Shown here: one piece after another, positions 34,949 through 47,600 of the stretch | How positions within the stretch are numbered: the first letter of the stretch is position 1 | Layout: each line of letters starts with the position of its first letter | Position numbers and translations under genes: made by a program | The notes under the pieces: model-generated | The model's input: the letters and a program-made list of their open reading frames with translations, nothing else | What the model was told of the DNA's origin: nothing | Database searches by the model: none | Source of the DNA: Coffea arabica | Taxonomy: Eukaryota > Streptophyta > Magnoliopsida > Gentianales > Rubiaceae | Direction: 5' to 3' | Assembly (NCBI RefSeq): GCF_036785885.1 | Contig: NC_092323.1 | Location: forward strand, 11,912,501 to 11,976,500 | Length of the DNA: 64,000 nt

Positions 34949-35138
34949 ATGAAGATCACAGGACCCCATCAACAACTTTTTGATCTCCTTAACCGTCATG
35001 CATGAAACCATTCAATTTTCAGTATCTTTGCCTCTGCAAAAGGAAACTCAATCCAACAACTATTTACTCTATTCCCTCCACCTCTCATTTTTCCTTTTAT
35101 TGATAACTATTTTCTTTTTCACATTTTTTCTTTGTTGA
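34949..35138 (+). promoter_or_regulatory. Two overlapping upstream ORFs in the Dof leader
   Basis: uORF1 34949-35005 codes for 18 residues (MKITGPHQQLFDLLNRHA). uORF2 34998-35138 codes for 46 residues, overlaps it in another frame and ends in a hydrophobic Phe/Leu-rich stretch. Both lie between the TATA region and the Dof ATG at 35176, so ribosomes scanning from the cap would meet them first. A leader intron with donor at 35023 (A|GTATCT) and acceptor CTCCAG at 35155 could remove most of uORF2. Which form is used needs RNA data. Confidence 0.45.
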
Positions 35139-35175
35139 GGGTAATTTGGCTCCAGGAGAAATTGACACCATTAAG

Positions 35176-36258
35176 ATGGCACCAGTCAGCATGGCAGCAA
35201 AGTCATCAGCAGCAAACAAAGATGAAAACAACCATGGCTCAGGCACCCGAAAATCAACATCAGCTAGGCCTCAAGAACAGGCTCTCCAGTGCCCCAGATG
35301 CGATTCGCAAAACACGAAGTTTTGCTACTACAACAATTACAGCCTCACTCAGCCGAGGCACTTTTGCAAGACATGCAGGAGGTATTGGACCAAAGGAGGG
35401 GCCTTGCGCAACGTTCCGATTGGCGGCGGTTCCAGGAAGAATAAGAAGTCCAAGCCTCCCTCAAGGCTTACCGTTGATCCAAAGGATGCAAATATGACAT
35501 CTGATATTGGTGGATTGAAGTTCTTTCATGGTCTGACTCCAGCCATGGATTTTCAGCTTGGAGGGATAACTAGTTTCTCTAGAGTCCTTACAAATCACTC
35601 TTCTCCAACAAGTATGTATAATCAGTTGTCTTCTTCTTTTGGAGACATTTCGATTTCCGGCACTACTTCTGGTGCAATTACCTCTAGCCCTTGTTTCAAT
35701 CTTGATCCATCGGCAAGTTCTGGTGGTTCTCTAATGGGATTCAATTTCCCTTTCTCTTCTGTTCCCAAACCGGCTGGAGATCATGGCACTGCTTTAGGAT
35801 TCAGTACTACTACTGGAGACGTTCATAGTTCTCTAGCTTACTCTATTGAGTCCTTGAGTTCTATCAACCAGGACCTCCACTATAAGTTGCAGCAGCAAAG
35901 GTTGGCCATGCTATATGGTACTACTGGGGAGGATCAGAAAGTGATGATGAGCACTTCTGTTAATCCATCTGTCCCTTTCGAGAAACCACAGCCCATTTTG
36001 TTTCACAACTTGGAGAATTCTACTACTCCGAAAACAAATGCTTCTGGTGTTGATATCAATTCAAGAAAGGAAGGAATCAATGGAGCAAGCTTATCAACTG
36101 AGTGGTTCTTTGACAATACTACTTATGCCCCAGTTACCCCAACTCCAACCAACAGCGGCGGCAATGGTGGAAGTGATCAGAATCATTTGGTGAACCACAA
36201 CTGGAATGGAATGATCAATCCAGTATGGAACAATCTGAGTCAATACAGTGCACTGTAG
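35176..36258 (+). CDS. Dof-type zinc finger transcription factor
   Basis: 360 residues in one exon from ATG 35176. The frame is open upstream to 35107 but holds no ATG there, so this is the first start in frame unless a leader exon joins it. The Dof domain has CPRC at 39-42 and CKTC at 64-67, i.e. C-x2-C-x21-C-x2-C, followed by [24 protein letters not shown], which contacts AAAG sites and carries the nuclear signal. The rest is Ser/Thr/Asn-rich, as in other Dof activators, with a Trp-containing C-terminus ([23 protein letters not shown]) resembling activation motifs. It resembles the seed/vascular Dof groups (RPQEQ before the finger), but I cannot place it in a subgroup. It stands alone in a gene-poor region. 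Confidence 0.92.
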   Translation: MAPVSMAAKSSAANKDENNHGSGTRKSTSARPQEQALQCPRCDSQNTKFCYYNNYSLTQPRHFCKTCRRYWTKGGALRNVPIGGGSRKNKKSKPPSRLTVDPKDANMTSDIGGLKFFHGLTPAMDFQLGGITSFSRVLTNHSSPTSMYNQLSSSFGDISISGTTSGAITSSPCFNLDPSASSGGSLMGFNFPFSSVPKPAGDHGTALGFSTTTGDVHSSLAYSIESLSSINQDLHYKLQQQRLAMLYGTTGEDQKVMMSTSVNPSVPFEKPQPILFHNLENSTTPKTNASGVDINSRKEGINGASLSTEWFFDNTTYAPVTPTPTNSGGNGGSDQNHLVNHNWNGMINPVWNNLSQYSAL

Positions 36259-39200
36259 GCCGGCTGACAACAATTTCAAAAATTATTGCCAGCGATTATC
36301 CTTGTTAGAGTTCATCAAAGAAACAGAAAAACAGTGTTGACAGTATACTAGGATACCTAGACTGGTCTTGTCTGTCTTTTCCTTTCAGTAATTGTCGAGC
36401 TAGAGTCTTATGTCCATCTATCATAAGATGCTTCTTTTCAGCTTTGTCTCTTGTATCAGGTTGGGAAAAAAAACAGTCGGTAAAGAGGGGGAGTAGTTGT
36501 TTAGTTTGTCTAGCGAGTTAATATTCAGCTTCACCCCAGTAAAGGAGCAAATGTCTCGTTCTCTATGTATAGTTTATGTTTCAGAATGGTATTGTAGTTT
36601 TTCTTTTTTCCTTCGAAGATGTAGGAGTCCAAATGTTCATGTAAAAAGTTATGGAAAAAAATACTGGAAATCTCATTCTCTCTCTCTTTACCTTATCATG
36701 TTTACCTTTATGATTGATCTTGTTCAATTTGTATATACAATTAATCCATCCTTTCATTTGCCCATTGTATCTAAACTGTCAATTTTCTCTAGAAGGTACC
36801 TTTTATCCTTTACTCTTTTTCTTTTTCATGTTTTAATGTTTCATCAGGAGTGATGAAACGAGAAGTCTGACGACAAAAATGGCTTCCTAATGGAAAACTG
36901 AAAACCCTTAATCCCTCGGGTTAATCTTGTGTTGCTAATCCCATTATCTGTTCAATCTCTTTGGGACTAGTGAGGGATTTTGGACTGTCATTTAATGGAC
37001 CTAATGGCATATCTTAGATTTGTTTTATGTTGGAGAGTCAATATTCAGATTTCAGAATACTCACTGTCCCAATGTCTCTCTTCATCATGCAAGTGGTAAC
37101 TGAGTCTCAGACTTCTGATCAGTTTACTGACAACATATGATATATGAAACACAACAGATCACAGTCGATGATGCCCTCTTCTCTTGGCCTGCCTATGCCT
37201 GTGGTTTAATTGCCTGCTCTTGGCCATTAAGCCTAGCCTGCACTTTGTTTCTTGCTCTCTCTCTTTCTGTTTCTATTTTTTTTTTTTTTTGGGTTCTTTC
37301 TCTTTCTCACATACTACACACATTGCCTTGGGCTTTTCGTAATAATTAGTTGCAGTGGTGGAGTGATTTGGTGGTGTCTGAAAAAGTGGTGGCTTGAAAG
37401 TGAATTCAATGAGAGACTGTCAATTTTTGAATGAATGTGAGAGGGAGATGCAGCTACTAGTGCATCTAAGCCTCGTAGGGTTACTTCTTCATACATGTAT
37501 CTACCACTGCAAAATTGTCCAGTCCACTTCAATTTAGAAGTCTTGGATAGTGAGCCCCCTTGCCAATTGCCACTTAATCTCATCCATAATTAGTCCCTCT
37601 CTAGTTTTTTTTACACCTTTTGAATGTTGGCTAGGCAAAACTTCCTGTATGTTTGATGAACGAAATACGTAATAGGGGTGTGCAACAAGCTAGAAAGGAC
37701 GTATTTACTGCTGTGTTACACACCTTATAAATGTGTCGGCATGGTGCTTTCTCTGGAGCTACGTTGCAGGTACAGTTTAAGATTCAAGTAGAAACATATT
37801 CAGTAATTTATGTGATCATCAAAGAGAGGGAATATCCTTTGCTTTTTCTTCGCTGCTTTTACCAAACAAGTTCATTTTTGCACTTTATTGTTTTAATTCA
37901 AAAAGCTAAAAGGCCCACAAACTCAAAATTGCTCATCATTGATTTAATAACCTAGCTGCCTTTTTTCACATGATGATGCAATATTTATACAAATTGTTGT
38001 ACACTTACTTCGCTTCATTTAAAAAAAAAAAAAAAAAAAAATTGTACTGTAAGAGGACGATGTTACAAGTAAGTAGATCCTTCTCATTGGAGAGTTGCAG
38101 ACGAGCAGGATAAGTAGACAGAGAATGGGTTCTTCTCATTCTGATTTTGCTATACCTACGTACTTGAATGGACCATATTCGAGTGGTCTTGATCAAGTGG
38201 TGCAAGAATCGATGTTTGTTCATTTGTAATCTATGGTCCCCAAGACTTATAATGTTAAACAAGGTTTTTTTTAAAATTTTTTATAATATAAATAGAAGGT
38301 ATTGAATTAAAGATCTTTTATCTATAATTTCTTCCATTTTATCGTACATCCAATCCAATCCTCCCCATTGTTGTTTGACATCGTCAAAATTTATTACATA
38401 AATAAATCCGAAACCTAAGCCTTAAACACTATACATCACATCTGCGTACTTATTTGCTTCTGAAAATGGTGGATTGTGACTTTCGTTTTCAACCTTTGGT
38501 TATTACTTCTAACTAGCCGGCTTTCACAACCCTGAATAAACATGTAGAAAGCAAGTCAATGGCATTTGCTGCATTAGCACAATTTGAGTCACGTGATAAG
38601 GAAAAAAAATAACTATTTTACCACTTTAAAACATAAGGTATGTACAAAGCTATTTTTTTTTATTAATTTTGTTTCATGATTTGTAAAACAACCCTAAACC
38701 ACCTTTCAAAGAAATCTAACATGATTAGATTAAGGTTCGATTTTTTTTTTGAACCTTTATTTGGCAGTATGAATTCCATATGCACACACACTCTCTCTCT
38801 CTCTCTCTTTCTCACATCAAGCAGCATTCACCTGCACAAAAAAGGATTGAGAATCATACAGGTGTGTTTTGCACCTTTTAGAATAGTGTATTGCTGTTCT
38901 CTTTTCTGCTGCTTTGTTCTTTTTGTCTTATGAGCTTTTGCTAAGCACATCATTACAAGGTTGAATAAAGTTAGACTCCAGCAAGTCGAATTTTGCCATG
39001 CTTTCTTCTTCTTCTTCATTTTTTCCCCTTCTTTGTTTTGATGGCCTTAAATGAAAGAGATACATAGTTGGCTCAAGAAATTCGAAGCTATTGCCGTTTT
39101 TCTTTGATGGGCAGGCCGAAGAAGAGGTTGAATGGGAAAATAGCGGCTCAAGAAATAGGAAGCCATTGGAGAAAGTTGCGTGATTAACGTGATAGAACTT

Positions 39201-42200
39201 TCTCCCTAACACTGCATTTGGATGGTACACTTCAACTGTCAATTAGCCCCTGCAGGAAATCCGTGAGCTTTGAGCCATGATATGATGGGAAACTAGATTG
39301 ATCTAATGGTAATTATCAACCATCAATTGACCACAAGAGAACGAAAATTGGAAGAAGACTTTGTAAAGTTTTTACTGGAATGTCCGGTTCATCTTAATCA
39401 TCCACTTCCAATAGGTATACATGCAAGGAACCAAATTTAGGATTGCAGCCTCAAAATCTATTTGAGGCCCTATGGGCACACACACAATAAGAAGTTAACC
39501 AAGTTTTCTTTCTTTTTTTTTTTTGGAAATGGGAGAATTTTTTCAGCTTAAGTGTTAAAATATATATATATATATAGGGGGATATGTGGTAATTCTAAAG
39601 TTTTAATAGTGTGCAAAACCTGTTTTTTTTTTAAAAAAAAAATAAAAATTTAGAGTGCAAATTAAAATTAGGTGCCCAAATTCAATTTGTTTTCTAAGTT
39701 CTTGTCTTACCAGTGCATTTGGGGTTCAATTTAGTCTTTTGAAGAAGTGAAATTAATTAAATTCACAAAGGTAGTAAATTTAACTGTGCGCAGCATGGGT
39801 GGACTAGTGCATGTATCAACTAATGCCCTAAAAGCGTTCATTAGGTAAACCCATTTTTTAATATAGATTATTGAGATTACATTAATTAGGTAAACCCTTT
39901 TTTTAATATAGATTATTGAGATTACATTTCGCGAGAAACAAGATAGACAGATAGGATATACTCGGCAAAAGACATGCAACTTCTCTCTTGCTTCTCTTAG
40001 TCAAAGTACAAATTACCTTTGTATATGGAATAGTATTCTTGTGAAGGGTACATAAAATAAGTAAGTCCTTTAATTGTTCATTTACCGAAAACCCTACTAA
40101 TAAAGTGCTTAAATGTTGAATTGACCTATTAATCATTTCGTTCTTGGGATTAATATCGACTGATTGCTAGGGTTTTTATAATACAGAGAGGAGTCAACTT
40201 CTTTAACCTACTGTTATAATCTCGAAAAAAATTACAAATGCAAAATACGCACTATTTCTCTTGATATAACTCAAGTCACATATGTTGCAAAAACCATCTG
40301 TTCTTACATTCCTTTTTTTTTTTTTTTGCTAGTTCGAAAATGGAATTTAGTTCCACATTTGGGTACTCATACTTTTTAGCTACTTAATTAATGTCATAGC
40401 TAAACTTATCCTGGCTTTAGCAGTCAACAATTACCGTCAAACTCTATATTTTGCAACTGTGAAGTTTCAAATGCAATCCCTGCCTGCCAATCAACGTGGA
40501 GATGTCGAAATAATTTCTTGGTGCGATTTATAACTATTAGCCTTCTTTCTTTCTTCTTTTTTTTTATCAAACGAATTATATATTAGCCTTCTCGGGCGTA
40601 ATTAAATTAAACCGGTCATAATTTAGGAAGAGAGTTCATCCAATTATTAACTGAAAACCAACTCCAAACTTTGCAAAGGGGAAATGGGAAATGGGGGAAG
40701 AGAATAGTTTAAGAATCCAGTTAGAGAGATCATACAATTTTCTGATCAATGTCCATGCCAGCTAAGTTAGCTTTTAGGAACACAAATTTTGCATTTGAAT
40801 AGCACTTAAGTCACATATATTATGGTTCTACATATTTTCCCTTGAAAACAGAAATCTTGCCCTAAATAATTTCACTAAGTTTGAGAAGTTGACGATCAAC
40901 TGCAACATTGTTGCCTAAGAGCACCATATCTTCATTAGCTGGAAATCTTTGAAACATGCAGTGACAGCAATAAAATTTATAATATTCGATTGCTCTTGAT
41001 CAAAAGCTAAGTTGATCGATTCAACTGGTTAAAAACATAGGGGTTTATCTAATCAATTGTCACTTTTTGACTTTAAAGTGTCACATTAACCTGGATTTTT
41101 CGAACATGCAAGGTAGATATAGTTCTCAGCTTGCTTAACCAATCTTTATTCCTCTCTTTCACGTTCAGTCAGAACCAAAATCCTGTAAAATCTTCTTCTG
41201 TTTATTTTTTTTTCAACTTTTTTAAATTCTAAAATAAGAACCTAAAAGTCTTAAAGGGGTTCGTTGTGATATTGACATCCATTTAATTAAGGAAGTCATA
41301 TACACCATAAGCTATGACTAATCTGTCATATTAGACATGTCTAAACTAACTTGATGCCCTTTTAAACTCTTCTCTACCCTCTACTCTTTAGCATTCAAAT
41401 AAACTTCATCGAGACCTCATTAGCATTAAGAACTAATAAGCTACGATTTTATGCCACACTGCATTCTTTTGGTTTCTATCTCTTGCATGTTTGATATATT
41501 TCGTATCATCAGTGTAGATTTATGTCATGAAATTATGTTGTCTATATAAAAAGAAAAAAAGGATTGTACATGCAAGTCTTTTGTGCTAGCATATATAACT
41601 ACATCAATTATACTTCTTTTTTGTAGTATTTCATATGTTATTCACCCTAATTTGCTAAATTTTATTTGTTATCCGTCCTACCGTACCGTATTCTAAATTG
41701 TAGCAAATATTGTTAGATCCAAAAATTAATTTTGAACAATTCAATGTAAATCAATTTTGATTCGCAAAAAAATTAACATCTCATATCAAATTTTGTTGTT
41801 GAAAGAAATTACAATTTTAGCATCATGTCATGAAGCAGCTGCACGTAACAGTTTCAAGTAGAGATCGATGAACAAGAAAACAATCGATACCTCTTCACTG
41901 TTGGAAGGTTGTGCCCTGAACAAGCGAAGCAAGGAAGGAATCTTCCCAATTTTTTGTCCATTTCCTAATCAAACATATAACTATCATCACCATCGTCATC
42001 TGTGTCTCCGACGTTACCAGAAATATTGCTGGTGCATGCTTTTGGCTTTTAGTATTAATTTTGTTGGCTTTGTGTGATGATGATGAGTCCTAAGTTCACT
42101 GCCAGTCCAGTCACTATGTGTCTATGTGAAAGAGAAAGCTGCCCAAAAACGAGAAAATTGCATTCAAGATCGTCATTGTTTGGGCCCCTTTTGTGGTTCT

Positions 42201-43164
42201 GAACAACACAGCAATTTTCAGACCCACCTCTCCATTCACCAAAGCTTCTTCCGCTCATCGCTGTTCATCATGATTGTAATTTTAGCCCCTAGCATGTAAA
42301 ACCGTATACATGCAATGCTGTTCATCACTATCCCTCAAGAACAAACAAAATTTGTCAGCAATAAGTGGGCTAATATGTCCCAGGTAACCGTCCATTTCTT
42401 GGACTTTTTTCTGGTTCTCTTAACAGAACTTGGAGTTTTTCTCCACCCTGGATTTCTTGGTGGATATGGTTATTATTAGGATTTGCTTCTTGTTGACTCC
42501 GTCTCATTTGACCAGCCTTAAATGTGGATTTCTGATCACTTTGGTTTACATCACGTTTTTAATCCCGGATTTGAGCTTACTTGAGGAGGTAAATAATAAT
42601 GATTATGTTTTGTGACTTGCTAAGCCATGATTATCACTTCTAGTGCTGTGGAGGCTCGCAATCAATCAAAAAGTGGTTTGGTTAATGCCTAAAGGTGGAC
42701 TAAACCTGTTGATTTCACTGTGATATAATTTATAAGTTCATGTTTCTTGTGCATTTGATTTTAGTTATGCTTCAAAATTGTACAGATTATGTCATCAAAT
42801 TTTAATAATTACGTTTGTATTCTGGTAAATTTTAAGGGGACTAGGTATTATTTATATAGGAACTAAACATGTTTATTTTCAATGAAAAAAGAATGCAGTT
42901 TCTAAAGTTTTGGGCCTGCCGACTTAGTCCGCCCATTCACTGGTCCAACCAATAGTTGAAGGCTTGAAGCCGTGTGGCAGTAATTGTGCTCTCTCTCCTT
43001 TTTTTTTTTTACCTCTCAGTGTAGGAATGAGATTTAATAGACACGGAAAGAATAAGGGGATTAAAATTCAGAACCTTTACGTTTTAGGGTTTTAATCTTG
43101 ACAACTAAATCAAGACCCCTCGAATCTTGCCTCCCATCAATTATCACATTATATAGCTCTTTTA
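36259..43164. other. Long gene-poor interval 3' of the Dof gene
   Basis: About 7 kb without a supported gene. Holds the Dof 3' UTR, a 21-A run (38020-38040), a (CT)n at 38789-38808, a TA run near 39561-39576, and a 45-bp tandem pair (39841-39885 and 39886-39928, TTAGGTAAACCC...). ORFs here, including the 104-codon frame at 38928-39242, lack an ATG start, splice context or family motifs. Confidence 0.5.
39841..39928. repeat. 45-bp tandem duplication
   Basis: Two adjacent copies beginning TTAGGTAAACCC and continuing ATATAGATTATTGAGATTAC, with one or two changes. Confidence 0.85.
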
Positions 43165-43317
43165 AAAAATTCAGACGGGTGCATAGTGCATCCGTCTGGT
43201 CCAGTGTTGGTTTTGTTCCTATCGACCCCCATAGGTTCAGTTGAGCATCTCCCATATTTAGATTAGAATAGAGTAGGATATAGATAAAAAGTAACTATTG
43301 ACAAAAAAAAAAAAAAA
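43165..43317 (+). repeat. SINE-like retroposon, second copy
   Basis: Shares the core GTGCATAGTGCATCCGTCTGG (here from 43180) with the element at 17221-17395, then a G/T-rich B-box-like stretch (GGTTCAGTTGAGC near 43234) and an end in GACAAAA followed by about 16 A. Flanking duplications are not clear, so the 5' limit is approximate. Confidence 0.55.
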
Positions 43318-44063
43318 AGAGAGAGTAGAATGTGTTTCCCATTTCATTCTATGAGACCCTACATGCCAAAGGTAACATTTTTCAGCCATTTATGGAAAGA
43401 CAACGAATGATAGCGTAGGCTTTATGGTTTGAGACATTTTCAACTTTATAGATGGCTACATTGACAATTAGGTTATCTTGTCTACTTGTCTTTGCATCAC
43501 CTTTTTTTTAGTTCGGATGGTCATGTTGAAGACCATATTGTTAAATTGTTGACTAAAAACCTAGTTATCCACGGAAAAGAAAAGTAAGGAAGAATCTTAC
43601 ATCTAATGGTTGGATCCAAAAGAAGATGAGAAAAAAAATTATTTTACAAATAAAAAAATAGAAAAAAAAATTATGAATCAAAATTTTTTAATATTTTTTG
43701 CATCAATTTTTAGAATGCAAAAAAAAAAATTTATTTTATTTTACTCAATACTCTACAACAACATATTCTTACCTTTTCTTTATGGACAGACCATCACATC
43801 GACCCAATATCTTTTGATCCTCCACTTTCACGCATTAATGCAAGCCTTGATCAAAGGTCCAATTCCAATAAGATAAAAAACATTGATCATGGGCACCTAC
43901 GGTCATAAATGACTGGACTCCAGGGAAAAAAAGACTTGGAATCAAATCCAACGAGGAATTCAATCCTTTTATTTGACCATCTAGCCGGGATCTAGTTTTA
44001 GGTTGCCAATCCAATAGCACAACTTCTGACATTACATTAGGTGTTTCAGAACTCGAGACTTTA

Positions 44064-44320
44064 ACTCCGTTTGAATTAGCTGTTTTTGGGGATGTTTTTG
44101 AAAAATTTTGCTGTAACAGAGTTTTTAGATTATATTTTGGGATATTTTCATAAAATATTTTGGGATATTTAAGAATAAAAGAGTTTTTAGAATATATTTT
44201 GAAATATTTTTTAAAATTTTAAAAAAATTTAAACTAATTTTTAGATTACTTTTTAAAGTACTTTTTAAAAATTTTATTTGAAAAACTAATTTTTGAAAAA
44301 TAGTCCCATCCAAACAGAGT
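44064..44320 (+). repeat. MITE copy B
   Basis: 257 bp with ends ACTCCGTTTGAATTAG and the complement ACTCTGTTTGGATGGG, interior extremely AT-rich. Inverted relative of the copy at 30765-31002. Target duplication not resolved (TTTA/TTTT next to the ends). Confidence 0.65.
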
Positions 44321-44618
44321 TTTTGTGTTTCATGTGCTTCTTTTTTCTTTCTTTTTTTTTTTTCCTTTTCCAAATAAGCAGTAGATTTGTTCATCTAATT
44401 TCTGTATATGTGAACAGTACTAGGTACCGGGTAGTTTAATTAGAATTTGTCAATAATTCTAACGAAAATATGATCTTTATCATAGCGGGTTTGGACTCAA
44501 TTTTGTCAAAGATACAACAGATGGTATTCAGATCAGAATACGAGTTAAGTGTAAAATATACACTATCTGTAATGGTTGCCGTTCCTAAAATTGAGTGGCT
44601 TCTTTTGATTAACCTGCA

Positions 44619-47600
44619 TTATCTTGACCAAATCCTTTTCTTGTTTTCCCGCTCTTTTATTCCCTGAACTGGATCCCTGCTTGTTTTGCCATGAAGGGTT
44701 GGCCTCTGGGCAGTGATCACCGGCTTGGCTGTTGCTCTTGAAATTCTAGGAAATGGTTTAGGGGGGTCAGATTGCCTGCCTTTGTTATCACTTGATATGG
44801 CAGCATTGTTCTCTGTCTCTCCATTTCTTGATAAGCGCTTCCTTCTAGCAGTGTGGAGCGAGGTATCCTTCTGGGAAGTAGGACCTTGACTCGAATGGCG
44901 GCTTAATGAATTCGAACTCCTTAAAATACGACGTTCACAATCATTCATTAGCTCATCTCTGACTGAATGCTTTCCTTCAAGAGGGGTGGATCGTGTTGAA
45001 TCAATAGCCGAGTCAGAAACTGTGGCGCATGCCAACTGTTGTTCTTGCTCTCTGATCTTGTCTTCGAGTTCTTTAATCTGCATTTTAAATGGGAAAATGA
45101 TATCAGCACTTACACACAATTTTCATATGAAAACAATATGGGCCAGTTTTCCAAAAAAAGAGAAGGGTCCAAGTAACTGAAGCCACAATGAGAAGAATAA
45201 CTTGGAAAAGTGCTTGCCTCTGAATGTTAAATGTCTAAGCAGTTAACGAGTTGTGTATTATCTAAAATATTGGAAAGTTAACTGCAAAATTGCACTTTGT
45301 TCGTACTATCTATAGATATGCTCTGAGAGGAGCAAGGGACTCAACATGTACTTTCTAATATTCTTTGTGGAAGAAAGGTATGAAAGAGAGTAAGCATCAC
45401 CTTCTGACGAAGTGAAGTAGCCTCAGAGTTATGTTCCTGCTCTTCAATTAATCTTCTCTCAAGCTCCTTAACCTGAAAATGGAGAAGAGAACTGATTATT
45501 TAAGCTTCTCTGACCACCAGTTTAAACATGAAATGGTGCTTCCTTGCTAGTTGGATGAACAACCTTTTGTTGAAGGATGATAGAGTGCGACTCCGACTCC
45601 TTAAATTGTTCCTTCAGCTTGATTTCAAGATCCTTTACCTGCTTAAGAAGTACAATAAATTCATTCCATAAACTTTGTTCTTTGTTTCACCAGAAAGTGC
45701 AACGATTTTGGAAAAGAACTGAAGGAAAGCATTCAAAGGATTAGTGAATAAAACACTAGTTTAATTTCCCAGACAAGTTTAAAGCGAGTCACAGAACCTT
45801 CTTCTCATACGATGCAGATTCAAGCTGCCCTTCCTTTCTTAGATTTTTCTCTAGCTCTATGACCTTCAGCAGACAGGAAAGGTTATCAGCAAAACTTTCC
45901 AATAACAATTACAAAAAATTAGAAAAAAAAAAAAAAAGAAGTAACAGAATTGGACACGTATGAGAAAACATCTTACAGAAAAAGAATCATCAGTCCTTCC
46001 AAAGGAACTTCAGAATGTAAACTACCTTCTCTTGAAGACTAGCACATGTTTCGTCTCTCCCCTTCAATCTCTCTGAAAGATTCGAAACTTGTTTTTCTGA
46101 CTGTAGGCGTGATGATGTTATTGACTCTAGCAGATTTTCCAATTCTTTGATCTTGTCCTGCAGGCTTTTCAAAATAGCATCCTTCCCTCTGGCCTTATTT
46201 TCTATGCTCTGTAAGCTCTCATCTAGCTTCCTGATCGATTCATCTTTAGATCTAGATTCTTGTTTTGCTTTCTCAAGCTGCAGAGAAGTAAAAAGCAAAA
46301 CAATGGACAAGAAAATGCAATGAGAAAGAAACAAGTCCGGACATAGACTAACAGTGGGAGACAGGGAGTAATACAAGGATGACCATTGCTTTAACACAAG
46401 GCATACCATCAATTTCATTTTCTGGAGCTCACTAGTATCAATTTGCTTTCTTGCAGGACCCAGCTCAATTCCTCTAACTCGGGTTGCAAAGTTTAATGAA
46501 CTTAGAGTTTCGCTCAAGTCCTTCTCTGAAGGACTTATTTGTACAAACATCAGTGTCTTGGAATCACCACCTGCAAAAGATAATTAGCCAGAAATAAAAA
46601 GAGAGAACTGGTCCAACAGAGAAAAATAATCCAAGAGAGAGATCTTGATAGCCAAGAAAACAAAAGCTGTCACAAAGAATTATATTTACCTAATGAATCT
46701 TGGAGTAAATGTGTTAGCTTCGAGTTCCTACAGGTAAGACAAGAATATGGATCAGAGATAGGGGTGAAACTTAACTCCTTACGAAGAAAGATAGAAAAGA
46801 ACCTGTAAGGAATGTGGGTGCTTTTATTTGCTAAAGCAGATATAACATCTCCAAGAGCTGAAAGAGATCTATTGATGTTTTGAGCTTCCTTGAGCCTATC
46901 ACCATGCACATCAGTCTTTGCCAGCCTCTCACTGCCAGCCAAATCCACAAGCCAGAGCTTGCTCTTGGTACACTCTCCATTAATCATGTTCTTAGCTCTT
47001 ACCATTACACAAAGCATGCTATATTGAAATGCCAAGAAAACCATAAGAAAACAGTTGACAAGAAATGATCTTAATCAACATGACTAAGAGTGCAAATTAA
47101 AAAAATAATGATGATTACCAGTGAGAACGACTACTATGCTCATTCACGTTGTTGGATCCAACTGCTCTTGCACTGCTTCCAGCCTGCAGCACATCCCAAA
47201 CTTCCTTTATATTTTCAACTTCTGCTTCCACTATCCCAGGTATATGATGGAAGCCTTCAGATGCTTGTTTAATCTCCAATCTATTTAGTATTAGCCCCAA
47301 ATTAAAAATAAAAAAAAGAGCTTATCAATCCAAAAAGGAAAAACACTTCGCTACACCACAAAACACCTATCATACCGAGCCAAATTCATAATTTCACCTA
47401 TGCAATAACACAAAAAATTATTCTAGTACTGTTTCGGAACATGGTACAAAAAGTTTATCTGTGAATAAGCATGAGGAAAGAAAGTTTACTTTTTTGATGC
47501 AGATGATGCATCCAAAAGGTCTCTAATTTGCTCATTGTAGACTTCAAGCACACTAACTGATATCTTATAAGTAAAATTCTCACTCCTCTCCTTGGCAATT

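Noticed and set aside
35146-35175. Extended Dof N-terminus from a TTG codon
   Set aside because: No ATG in this frame upstream of 35176; non-ATG start not supported for this family.
35132-35497. 121-codon + ORF overlapping the Dof gene
   Set aside because: Frame-shifted shadow of the Dof zinc finger coding sequence.
37314-37583. 89-codon minus ORF
   Set aside because: Ser/His-rich chance frame with no homology cue or gene context.
38928-39242. 104-codon minus ORF with EEEEE stretch
   Set aside because: Begins at TTG, no family motif, and contains simple repeat (GAA)n; not enough for a gene call.
42055-42258. 67-codon minus ORF
   Set aside because: Has an ATG but no partner exons, no motif and no promoter evidence.
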